Assembly: GCF_014873915.1 (NCBI RefSeq)
Contig: NZ_JADBEJ010000008.1
Coordinates: 558,001 to 622,000 of the forward strand
DNA: 64,000 bases
Direction of reading: 5' to 3'
Source: Amycolatopsis roodepoortensis
Lineage (GTDB): Bacteria > Actinomycetota > Actinomycetes > Mycobacteriales > Pseudonocardiaceae
Below, one piece after another: positions 31,939-39,217 of this stretch; the stretch's first letter is position 1; each line of letters begins with the position of its first letter. The notes under the pieces were generated by a model. It made no database searches and was not told where the DNA came from. It was given only the letters and a program-made list of their open reading frames with translations. Both the position numbers and the translations under genes were made by a program.

Positions 31939-32754
31939 TCAGAACCGCATCCGCAGGATCCGCCCCATCTTCTTGAACGCCGGGAACAGGCCCGCGAACC
32001 ACAGCTGCGCCCGCATCGACGGCGAGATCCGCGCCTTCACTTCAGGCGTCGCGTAATCCGTCGAGTCGAGCTTCGAGACCAGCGTCAAACCGAGCCGTTC
32101 CAGTTCGGAGATCTCGTCGATACCCCAGTACAGCGTCGCCTTGGCCTTGCGGACCACCGGGTTCAGCTTCTGCAGCTTGATCCCCAGCGTGCTGAAGATG
32201 TCGAAGACCATTTCGCCGCCCTGCGGGAAATGCGCGATCAGCCGTCGCAGCAGTTCCTCGCCTTCGGACGGCCGCAGGTACATCGTCAGCCCCTCCGCGA
32301 TCACCAGGCCGGGTTTGTCCGACGGGATCTCGTCGAGCCAGCCGAAATCTGTCACGGACGAGCCGATGGCCCGGTATCCGTCCCGTTCGGGATAGATCCG
32401 GGCGCGCAGGTCGACGACGTCGGGGTAGTCGACGTCGAACCACCGCACCGTGGGCGGCGGGTCGACGCGATACACGCGGCTGTCCATCCCGCAGCCGAGC
32501 TGGACGACGGTCGCGTCCGGGTGCTCCCGGAGGAACGACGAGGCCCATTCGTCCATCGGCTTGGCCCGCATCGCGACCGTCAGCCCCATGTCGGCGTTCA
32601 CGCCGAGCGACGCGAAGTCGTAGTCGATCTGCTTGACGGCCTCGTCGGCGGCCTTGTCGCCGAGGATCGGCCGATCACTGCGGGCGTCGAGTGCCCGGCC
32701 GTACAGCGTGGCGAGCATGGTCGCCTTTTCTTCGGTGAACCGGACCTTCTCCAC
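31939..32754 (-). CDS. SAM-dependent methyltransferase, leucine carboxyl methyltransferase/TcmP type
   Basis: 271 residues from a GTG at 32754. The SAM-binding motif is ATVVQLGCGMDSRVYRV, followed by VRWFDVDYPDVVDLR, with acidic residues for SAM, and LVIAEGLTMYLRP, the family's post-I motif. This is the LCM superfamily (PPM/TcmP-like), which in actinomycetes methylates carboxyl or hydroxyl groups of small molecules. The substrate is unknown. Its promoter region carries a 23-bp perfect palindrome, and a GntR gene lies upstream on the same strand. Confidence 0.88.
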   Translation of the reverse strand: MEKVRFTEEKATMLATLYGRALDARSDRPILGDKAADEAVKQIDYDFASLGVNADMGLTVAMRAKPMDEWASSFLREHPDATVVQLGCGMDSRVYRVDPPPTVRWFDVDYPDVVDLRARIYPERDGYRAIGSSVTDFGWLDEIPSDKPGLVIAEGLTMYLRPSEGEELLRRLIAHFPQGGEMVFDIFSTLGIKLQKLNPVVRKAKATLYWGIDEISELERLGLTLVSKLDSTDYATPEVKARISPSMRAQLWFAGLFPAFKKMGRILRMRF

Positions 32755-32766
32755 CGCACACCCCCG

Positions 32767-32789
32767 TCAGAAGTTTCACAAACTTCTGA
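32767..32789. promoter_or_regulatory. 23-bp perfect palindrome upstream of the methyltransferase gene
   Basis: TCAGAAGTTT-CAC-AAACTTCTGA: 10-bp arms without mismatch around a 3-nt spacer, 13-35 bp before the start codon and behind the GntR stop. AT-rich against a GC-rich background. No T-run follows, so an operator is more likely than a terminator. Confidence 0.75.
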
Positions 32790-32831
32790 AAACAATACTC
32801 GCGCGAGGGCGGTCGCGCCATCGAGGAAGCG

Positions 32832-33524
32832 TCAATCCCGCGTCGTGTAGTCGTGGACGTAGGTCTTGGCGTCGAGCAGATGCCGCAGGGTGATCTCCCG
32901 CGCGGCCGCCGCGTCCGAACCGCGGATCGCCTCGAGGATCGCGCGATGCTCGTCGACGGCCTTCCGGATCTGCCCCGGAAGCCGCAGCGCCGCCCGCCGC
33001 TCCTCGCCGACCAGCGACAGCACCGAACGCAGCAGATCGGTGACGTCGTCGTTGCCCGCGTTCTCCGCGATCACCCGGTGGAATTCGGCGTCGGCCGCGA
33101 TCACGCGCAGCATGTCGCCGTCGGCCGCGGCCCGGTCCATCTCCTCGACGGTGGCCGCCAGCCGTTCGAGCACCCGTGGCGTGTGGTCGAGCGCGAGCCG
33201 CTCGGCCAGCGTCGGCTCGACGGTGGTCCGCAGGTCGAACAGCTTCTCGACCAGTTGCTCGTGCTCGGAGAACCAGCCGCGCAGGGGCTGCTCGTCGAGG
33301 TTCTCGCGGACGTAGGTGCCCGAGCCCGGCCGCACCTGCACGTAACCGATGGAATCCAGCACCCGCAACGCCTGCCGCAGCGAACCGCGGCTGATGCCGA
33401 GCTGCTCGCAGAGCGCCCGTTCGGCGGGCAGTCTCGATCCGGCGGGGAGCCTGCCCGAGTCGATCATCGTGCGCAGATGATCGACCGTCGCACTCCACAC
33501 CTGTTCGCGCTCGCCGCCCGCCAC
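32832..33524 (-). CDS. GntR family regulator, FadR/FCD subfamily
   Basis: 230 residues. Winged helix at residues 8-75 (LRTMIDSGRLPAGSRLPAER, GISRGSLRQALRVLDSIGYV) followed by a helical FCD domain with the metal/ligand-binding acidic and histidine residues (FDLRTTVEPTLAERL, DAEFHRVIAENAGN, DEHRAILEAI). FCD-type regulators sense organic acids. Upstream of and codirectional with the methyltransferase, 77 bp apart; it may bind the 23-bp palindrome between them. Confidence 0.9.
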   Translation of the reverse strand: MAGGEREQVWSATVDHLRTMIDSGRLPAGSRLPAERALCEQLGISRGSLRQALRVLDSIGYVQVRPGSGTYVRENLDEQPLRGWFSEHEQLVEKLFDLRTTVEPTLAERLALDHTPRVLERLAATVEEMDRAAADGDMLRVIAADAEFHRVIAENAGNDDVTDLLRSVLSLVGEERRAALRLPGQIRKAVDEHRAILEAIRGSDAAAAREITLRHLLDAKTYVHDYTTRD

Positions 33525-33589
33525 GGTGTCATCCTCGCAGGTTCGGCGGAACGCCCGGAATTGTCGGTGCGGGGTGTCATCATCCGGGG

Positions 33590-34225
33590 ATGACTGGGGT
33601 GGCAGGACTGATCAAGGCCTGGGTGCACGGCTGGGCGCTTTCGCGCGGCGTCGGGCTCCCGGTCGCCGAGCCGGACGGCTACCGGCTCGACGTCGGGCGC
33701 CCGGGGCATCGCGTGCGATATGTGCTGGCGGACGCCGGATCGGCCGCCCGCCGGGCACGTTCGCTGCACGAGCCCGGAACGTGGTTGAAGGTGAGCGGAT
33801 CGCGGGACGAGGTGGCGAAGACGGTGCCGCCGGAGTGGGAGGTCGGCCCGCCGGAGTACCTGATGAGCGCCCCGATAGCGCTGCGGCCCGTGATGGCCGC
33901 GCCCGAGCCGTACCGCGCGGAGCTGGTCGGCGACGGTGTCGTCACCGACGTGGTGGTGCGCGCGCCGGACGGTTCACGCGCGGCCACCGGCCGGGTCGCG
34001 ATCGCCGGCGGCACGGCGGTGATCGACCAGGTGGTGACGGAGCCCGAGCACCAGCGGCGAGGGCTGGGCAGATTCGTCATGCGCAGGCTCGACGAGGTGG
34101 CGGTCGCCGCCGGGGCGGAGCGAGCGGTCCTGGTCGCGACGGAGGAGGGCCGCGCGTTGTACCTGGCGCTCGGCTGGACGGTCGCCGCGGAGATCACCGC
34201 GGCCCATCTCCCGGAGGAGAACTGA
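33590..34225 (+). CDS. GNAT family N-acetyltransferase
   Basis: 211 residues. The C-terminal half holds the acetyl-CoA binding block VVTEPEHQRRGLGRFVMRRL (the Q/RxxGxG/A P-loop) and ATEEGRALYLALGW, the usual last strand. The N-terminal 90 residues (with SRGVGLPVAEPDGYRLDVG) are an added domain seen in a subgroup of actinobacterial GNATs. Substrate unknown. Its stop codon directly abuts the ATG of the VOC gene, so they form an operon. Confidence 0.88.
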   Translation: MTGVAGLIKAWVHGWALSRGVGLPVAEPDGYRLDVGRPGHRVRYVLADAGSAARRARSLHEPGTWLKVSGSRDEVAKTVPPEWEVGPPEYLMSAPIALRPVMAAPEPYRAELVGDGVVTDVVVRAPDGSRAATGRVAIAGGTAVIDQVVTEPEHQRRGLGRFVMRRLDEVAVAAGAERAVLVATEEGRALYLALGWTVAAEITAAHLPEEN

Positions 34226-34576
34226 ATGGCGGCGGTGTTCAAGGACATCTGTCTCGACGCGAACGACCACCAGGCCCTCGCCGACTGGTGGTGCGCCGCG
34301 ATGGGCTACGTCCGCCGCCACCGCGACGAGCGGCCGGTGGAGTGGCCGGTGGCGATCGAGGATCCGGCCGGTCGCGGCCCGCTGATCTGGATCAACCCGG
34401 TGCCCGAAGCGAAGACCGTGAAGAACCGCATGCACATCGACGTCTTCGGCTCCACGACCGAGCTGGTCGCCGCCGGGGCGAGGCTCGTGCGGGCCAAGGG
34501 CGGGGGCGTCGAGTGGGACGTCCTCGAGGACCCCGAAGGCAACGAGTTCTGCGTCTTCCCGTCGAACGAGACATAA
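34226..34576 (+). CDS. VOC superfamily protein (glyoxalase-like)
   Basis: 116 residues forming one vicinal-oxygen-chelate unit: FKDICLDANDHQALADWWCA at the start, IWINPVPEAKTVKNRMHIDV in the middle and VLEDPEGNEFCVFPSNE at the end. The MHIDV histidine and the NEF glutamate are the expected metal ligands. Members include glyoxalases, dioxygenases and antibiotic-binding proteins; nothing selects among them here. Directly coupled to the GNAT gene. Confidence 0.85.
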   Translation: MAAVFKDICLDANDHQALADWWCAAMGYVRRHRDERPVEWPVAIEDPAGRGPLIWINPVPEAKTVKNRMHIDVFGSTTELVAAGARLVRAKGGGVEWDVLEDPEGNEFCVFPSNET

Positions 34577-34629
34577 CGGGCTCGTTGAATGTTCGACTAG
34601 ACACATCCGGAGCGCGAAAGGAGGTAACG

Positions 34630-34650
34630 GTGCTTAGGGTGCGGACGTGA
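34630..34650 (+). CDS. Possible 6-codon leader peptide before the TauE/SafE gene
   Basis: GTG CTT AGG GTG CGG ACG TGA (VLRVRT) follows AAAGGAGGTAA, a near-perfect Shine-Dalgarno, by a few bases. Its stop is 7 bp before the ATG of the TauE gene, whose own ribosome site is poor. This fits translation by re-initiation. Confidence 0.4.
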   Translation: MLRVRT

Positions 34651-34657
34651 GCGCTTT

Positions 34658-35419
34658 ATGACGTGGTGGCACGCTGTCGTGATCTTCGTCGCGGGGCTCT
34701 GGGCGGGCACCATCAACACGGTCGTCGGTTCGGGCACGCTGGTGACCTTCCCGGTTCTCGTCGCCCTCGGCTACTCGCCGCTGACGGCGACGACGTCCAA
34801 CGCGATCGGCCTCGCTCCCGGCACGGTCAGCGGGGCGATCGGCTACCGGGAGGAGCTCAGGGGCTATTGGCCCCAGGTCGCCAAACTCGCGGTGGCGTCG
34901 TTCTTCGGCGCGATCTGCGGGACGATCCTGCTGCTCTCGCTGCCGAAGGACGCTTTCGAGACCGTCGTACCCGCGCTGGTCGGCCTCGCGGTGGTGCTCG
35001 TGATCGTCCAGCCGCGAGTGTCCGCCTGGGTCGCGAAGCGCCGCGAGGAGAACGGGACGGTCCACAAGATCGGGCCGCTCCTGCTGTTCCTGATCTTCCT
35101 GATCGGCATCTACGGCGGATACTTCACGGCCGCGCAGGGCGTGATGATGATGGCCGTGATGGGGATGCTGATGTCGGAGTCGCTGCAACGGCTCAACGGC
35201 GTCAAGAACGCCCTTTCGGCGGTCGTGAACATCGTCGCGGGCGCGATCTACGCCTTCATCGCGCCGGTCAGCTGGCCCGTGGTCGCGCTGCTCGCCGTCG
35301 GGTCGACGATCGGCGGCCAGATCGGCGCGAAGATCGGCCGCAGGCTCTCGCCGAAGGTGCTGCGCGGCGTCATCGTCGTGATCGGTCTTGCCGCGATGGT
35401 GCAGCTGCTCCTCAAGTAG
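34658..35419 (+). CDS. TauE/SafE family sulfite/organic anion exporter
   Basis: 253 residues with seven to eight membrane helices. Family motifs: GTINTVVGSGTLVTFPVL in the first half and the matching second half GIYGGYFTAAQGVMMMAVMG, reflecting the internal duplication of TauE/SafE proteins. They move sulfite, sulfoacetate or related anions. The ATG at 34658 has no good ribosome site but follows a short leader frame with a strong one. Confidence 0.88.
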   Translation: MTWWHAVVIFVAGLWAGTINTVVGSGTLVTFPVLVALGYSPLTATTSNAIGLAPGTVSGAIGYREELRGYWPQVAKLAVASFFGAICGTILLLSLPKDAFETVVPALVGLAVVLVIVQPRVSAWVAKRREENGTVHKIGPLLLFLIFLIGIYGGYFTAAQGVMMMAVMGMLMSESLQRLNGVKNALSAVVNIVAGAIYAFIAPVSWPVVALLAVGSTIGGQIGAKIGRRLSPKVLRGVIVVIGLAAMVQLLLK

Positions 35420-35563
35420 GGAACGGCCCGCACTTAGCCGACCAAACGCGGGCCTCCCTCGTCGCCTGGGCGCCGTGGTCATGTCGCGAAGGTGACTTTC
35501 GGGGCGTCAGGCGTCGCGAAGGTGCCCTTCGGGACAGTGCCCTCGCTTGCCCGCGAGGGGATG

Positions 35564-35591
35564 GCCCGCATTTAGCCGACTAAACGCGGGC
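35564..35591. repeat. Family C hairpin, best copy
   Basis: GCCCGC, A, TTTAG, CCGA, CTAAA, C, GCGGGC: two stacked stems with one mismatch and a 4-nt loop. Copies at 35425-35454 and 35709-35735 keep both outer arms but change the inner stem (CTTAG/CCAAA). Confidence 0.8.
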
Positions 35592-35620
35592 TTCCCTCGT
35601 CGCAGGGGGCCCGTGTGCGT

Positions 35621-35673
35621 GTCGCGAAAGCCACTTTCGGGACGTCAGGTGTCGCGAAAGTGGCTTTCGCGAC
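35621..35673. repeat. Family A extragenic palindrome, copy 3
   Basis: GTCGCGAAAGCCACTTTCGG followed by GAC, then 7 bases, then GTCGCGAAAGTGGCTTTCGC followed by GAC. The arms pair with a few mismatches at the inner end, as the second arm starts GTCGCG instead of GTCCCG. Confidence 0.8.
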
Positions 35674-35766
35674 GGCACAGCACCCTTGCCGTGCCCCTCG
35701 AAAGGACAGCCCGCACTTAGCCGACCAAACGCGGGTCGACGAAGCGCGGGCCGCCCGAAAGCGTGC

Positions 35767-36822
35767 TCAGCGCGGGAAATCCCCGGCCGCTTCGAGGAAG
35801 AGGTCGTTCTCCTCAGGCGTCCCGATGGTCACTCGCGCGCCTTCGCCCGCGAAGGGACGCACGATCAGCTTGCGCTCCAGCGCGTGCTCCGCGAACTCGG
35901 TCGTCCGCTCGCCCAGCGGCAGCCAGACGAAGTTCGCCTGCGTCTCCGGCACCTCGTAACCCTTGGCCACCAAGGCATCCCGGACGCGGGTGCGCTCCGA
36001 GACGATCTCCTTGCAGCGTTCCAGCAGCTCGTCGGCCGCGTCGAGCGAGGCGATGGCCGCCGCCTGGGCGATCATGTTCACCGAGAACGCGACGTAGACC
36101 TGCTTCAGCGCGACGGTGATCGCTTCCGGCGCCACCGCGTAACCCACGCGAAGACCGGCGAGGCCGTAAGCTTTCGAGAAAGTCCGCAGTACCGCGACGT
36201 TGTCCCTGCCGCGCGCGAGTTCGACGCCGTCCGGCACCTCGGCGTCGGTCACGAACTCCTTGTACGCCTCGTCGAGCACGACGAGCACGCCCGAGGGCAC
36301 GGCGTCGAGGAAGCGCTCCAGTTCCGCCCGCCGCACGACCGTCCCGGTCGGGTTGTTGGGGTTGCACACGAAGACCAGCCGCGTCTTGGGCGTGATCGCG
36401 GCCAGCATCGCGTCCAGGTCCAGCCCGTGCCCGGCGGTCAGCGGCACCTTCACGCTGACGGCGTTCGCCACCTGCGTGACGATCGGGTACGCCTCGAACG
36501 AACGCCACGGGAAGACGACCTCGTCGCCCGGGCCGCACAGGGCCTGGATCATCTGCTGGCAAAGGGAAACCGAACCGCAGCCGACGGCGATCCGCTCGAC
36601 CGGCTCGTTCAGTTCGCGGGCCAGCCGCTCGACGAGCCCGGAAGCGGTGATGTCCGGGTACCGGTTGATGCCCTGCGCCGTCTCGGCTATGGCCTGCGCC
36701 ACACTCGGCAGCGGCCCACCGGGGACCTCGTTGCTCGCCAGCTTGATCGCGCCCTGGATTGTCCGGCCAGGGACGTACTTCGGCAACGATTCGAGATCCG
36801 CACGCGGCGAAACAGGTGACAT
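35767..36822 (-). CDS. Histidinol-phosphate/aromatic aminotransferase (HisC/Pat-like)
   Basis: 351 residues from the ATG at 36822 (AGGAG 9 bp upstream). A class I/II PLP aminotransferase: IKLASNEVPGGPLPSV at the start, VFVCNPNNPTGTVV, VLVVLDEAYKEFV with the PLP-binding Asp and Tyr, and the Schiff-base lysine in LRTFSKAYGLAGLRVGY; the C-terminal ANFVWLPLGERT is also typical. The gene is outside any his operon, so it is likelier an aromatic amino-acid aminotransferase (Pat) than HisC. Both assignments remain open. Confidence 0.85.
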   Translation of the reverse strand: MSPVSPRADLESLPKYVPGRTIQGAIKLASNEVPGGPLPSVAQAIAETAQGINRYPDITASGLVERLARELNEPVERIAVGCGSVSLCQQMIQALCGPGDEVVFPWRSFEAYPIVTQVANAVSVKVPLTAGHGLDLDAMLAAITPKTRLVFVCNPNNPTGTVVRRAELERFLDAVPSGVLVVLDEAYKEFVTDAEVPDGVELARGRDNVAVLRTFSKAYGLAGLRVGYAVAPEAITVALKQVYVAFSVNMIAQAAAIASLDAADELLERCKEIVSERTRVRDALVAKGYEVPETQANFVWLPLGERTTEFAEHALERKLIVRPFAGEGARVTIGTPEENDLFLEAAGDFPR

Positions 36823-36919
36823 CTTCGGCGCTCCTACGTCTGGGGGACGGCTCCGACACCGTATCCTCCCGCGCGAGCGCAAGCTCCGAATATTTACCTA
36901 AGAGTGGTCTGATGGAGGA

Positions 36920-37552
36920 ATGACCCTGACGACCACCGTGGAACACCAGCACGCCGACGGCCACACGCTGCGCCTGACCTTCGCCGAACCGGATGGTGTC
37001 GTCCGCGGCGGGCTCGTGGTGCTGCACGAGGAGGCCGAAGAGGTCGAAGAGGGTCTGGGCCTGCTCCTGGCCGGTCTCGCCGGCGAAGGCTGGCTCACCG
37101 TCACCCCGCATCTCGACCGCGACGACCTCACGCAGCAGGACCTGCTCGAAGCCACCGACGCGACGCTCTCGTGGCTCGCCGAGCGCGGCGTCCAGGCGGA
37201 TCTCGTCGGTGTCGTCGGTTTCGACCTCGGCGGGACGGCCGCGCTGGTCGTGGCGTCGAACCGCAAGCTGGGCGCGGCGGTCAGCGTCGGCGGGCAGGGC
37301 GTCACCGGGCTGCCGGTCCTGGTCGAGATCGCCGGACGGCTCACCAGCCCCTGGCTCGGCATGTACGGCGACGCCGGCGACGAGGCCGGAGGCGCGGAGG
37401 TCGAGCAGCTTCGCGACGCGGCGGCGACGGCGAACGTCGCGACGAACGTCGTCCACTACCCGGGCGCCAACCACCGTTTCGACGCCGACCCGGACGCGGC
37501 CGCGGAGGCATGGCAGCGCACGCTGAATTGGTTCGACGCCCACCTGCGCTGA
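36920..37552 (+). CDS. Dienelactone hydrolase family protein with Asp at the nucleophile position
   Basis: 210 residues in an alpha/beta-hydrolase fold of the DLH type: GGLVVLHEEAEEVEEGLGLL, then WLTVTPHL. At the nucleophile elbow it reads VVGFDLGGTAALV, with Asp102 where DLH enzymes have Cys (GFCxGG). The acid Asp152 (MYGDAGDE) and His186 (PGANHRFDAD) are in place. It could be inactive as a DLH or use Asp as nucleophile, as dehalogenases and epoxide hydrolases do. Divergent from the aminotransferase gene. Confidence 0.8.
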   Translation: MTLTTTVEHQHADGHTLRLTFAEPDGVVRGGLVVLHEEAEEVEEGLGLLLAGLAGEGWLTVTPHLDRDDLTQQDLLEATDATLSWLAERGVQADLVGVVGFDLGGTAALVVASNRKLGAAVSVGGQGVTGLPVLVEIAGRLTSPWLGMYGDAGDEAGGAEVEQLRDAAATANVATNVVHYPGANHRFDADPDAAAEAWQRTLNWFDAHLR

Positions 37553-37601
37553 CCCTGTTCGCGCTAGCATTCCCCTCAAGATGTGACAGGGGAGGGGTCC
37601 G

Positions 37602-38081
37602 ATGGCACAGTCACCCAAGCTACCCGCGACGCCACAGGCCGCGTTCGGAGCTTCGGCTCCGGCCTTGGCGCCGGTGGCGGGTCAGATCAGGGACTCCAAG
37701 ACCGATGCCAGGAAGGGGACCGTCAAGGTCTCCGAGGACGCAGCCAAGAAGCTCGTCGACGCGCTGCTGAAAGCACGCCACGAGCTCAACGCGCTGATCA
37801 AGGACTCGACGGAGTTCAACGCGCCGTTGAAGCTGGGCGCCAACTTCGTCGGGCACACGATGAGCGAACGCTTCCAGGGCGCCGCGAACAAGGGGACCGA
37901 AGCGGCCGTGCCCGTTCTCAAGGACTTCGCCGTGGTGCTCAAGGATTTCCAGCTCACCGTGATGGCGGCGCGGAAGATGTACGTCGCCGCGGACGAGGAA
38001 GGCCAGGAGCAGCTCGAACGGGTCGCCCGCCGGTTCGACATGGAGGACATCGTCGACCACGAGCGGAAGGACGAGCACTGA
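37602..38081 (+). CDS. Helical type VII-associated protein (second locus)
   Basis: 159 residues, preceded by GGGGAGG. Mostly long helices: SEDAAKKLVDALLKARHELN, a middle part FVGHTMSERFQGAANKGTEA, and DFAVVLKDFQLTVMAARKMY. Size, helical content and position before a PPE-like gene suggest a PE/ESX-like partner. The stop overlaps the next ATG in a TGATG junction. Not a named family that I recognise. Confidence 0.72.
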   Translation: MAQSPKLPATPQAAFGASAPALAPVAGQIRDSKTDARKGTVKVSEDAAKKLVDALLKARHELNALIKDSTEFNAPLKLGANFVGHTMSERFQGAANKGTEAAVPVLKDFAVVLKDFQLTVMAARKMYVAADEEGQEQLERVARRFDMEDIVDHERKDEH

Positions 38082-39217
38082 TGCGCATCCTGCCCATGCC
38101 GTGGCCGCCGCGGGAGCCCGAACCGCAACCGGGCCCCGAACACCTCAACGCCGACATCGACTGGATGAGCTACTCGCATCGAGAGCTCTACCAGATGATC
38201 CACGACGAGCTGGACCTCGCGAGCGCGGAGGCCGTCGCCGCGCAGTGGACGAAGATCAGCGCGTTCCTGGACCGGGTCGCTTCCGAACTCAGGGCGGCGC
38301 TCGTCGCCACCGCCGACGGCTGGACGGGCGAGGGCGCGGACAGGGCCCGTGACGCCGCGATCAAGCTCGTCGACTGGGCGGGAGAGACGGGCTGGCGCGC
38401 GGAGAACGTCGCGAACTGCGTACGCCGCCAGGCGGACATCGCCGACACCGCGCGGCGCACGATGCCCGAGCCGCCGGGATACCTGCCGCGGCCCAAGCTG
38501 CCGGAGGTGCCGAAACGTCGTCCGATCCCGGTGGCGGATCAGGATTCGACACAGGCCATGTCGGCCTCGCCGCCGTCGGGAGGCGGTTTCGCCGAGGCGG
38601 GGCGGATCGTCGCCGAACCCACCGACGAGAGTTCGCAAGATCTGCACCGGCAGGCGGCCGACGTGATGACGCGGATGCAGCGGAGTTCCGGCGAGGTCTA
38701 CGAGAACGTTCCGACCTTCACCTCGTACGGCAAGCAGCCGAGGATCCTCGAAACACCCGAGGAGCCGAAGCCGGAACCCGACCCGAAGCCCGACCCGAAG
38801 CCGGAGACACCGCCGGACGACTCCACGAGCAGCAGCGGCGTAGACGACGCCGCTCCGATCCAGGTGCGGGAACCGGTCGTCGAGTCGCCGCGCCAGCCCG
38901 GCGGGAGCAGCGGTGCCGTCGCACCGCCGCCCGGCGTCGCCGGCACGGCCCAGGACCTGGGGCAGGGCAATCGGTCGGGGGGCGGCGGGTTCGGCCCATC
39001 GGGGCAGCAGCCAGGTCAGGTCGCCGGGACCAGGGCCGCGGCCGCGGGGATCGGCGGCGTCGGCGGGATGCCGATGGGGATGATGCCGCCGCAAGGGCAG
39101 CAGGACAACGAAAGCCGCAAGCCCCCGGGCTATCTCGTCGAGGATTCCGACGTCTGGGGGCTCGGCGGGCACGTGACCCCGCCGGTCATCGGCGAAGACC
39201 CGAGGACCGACCGCTGA
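38081..39217 (+). CDS. PPE-like type VII secretion substrate (second locus)
   Basis: 378 residues. Helical residues 20-135 include WMSYSHRELYQMIHDELDLA and ADGWTGEGADRARDAAIKLV, the W-x-G turn of WXG/PPE folds. Residues 140-350 are a Pro/Asp/Ser/Gly-rich, disordered-looking segment. The C-terminus has PGYLVEDSDVWGLGGH and then VTPPVIGEDP. YLVED fits the YxxxD/E export motif, and the whole block mirrors the end of the PPE-like protein at 19131-21128. TGATG junctions couple it to both neighbours. Confidence 0.86.
   Translation: MRILPMPWPPREPEPQPGPEHLNADIDWMSYSHRELYQMIHDELDLASAEAVAAQWTKISAFLDRVASELRAALVATADGWTGEGADRARDAAIKLVDWAGETGWRAENVANCVRRQADIADTARRTMPEPPGYLPRPKLPEVPKRRPIPVADQDSTQAMSASPPSGGGFAEAGRIVAEPTDESSQDLHRQAADVMTRMQRSSGEVYENVPTFTSYGKQPRILETPEEPKPEPDPKPDPKPETPPDDSTSSSGVDDAAPIQVREPVVESPRQPGGSSGAVAPPPGVAGTAQDLGQGNRSGGGGFGPSGQQPGQVAGTRAAAAGIGGVGGMPMGMMPPQGQQDNESRKPPGYLVEDSDVWGLGGHVTPPVIGEDPRTDR

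Larger units (their letters stand above)
35420..35766. repeat. Convergent intergenic region with palindromic repeats (families A and C)
   Basis: 347 bases between two convergent genes, no credible gene. Family C elements at 35425-35454, 35564-35591 and 35709-35735; a divergent family-A-like direct repeat at 35484-35504 and 35514-35534; a family A copy at 35621-35673. The order C-A-C-A-C is regular, as if one composite unit had been duplicated. Confidence 0.82.
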
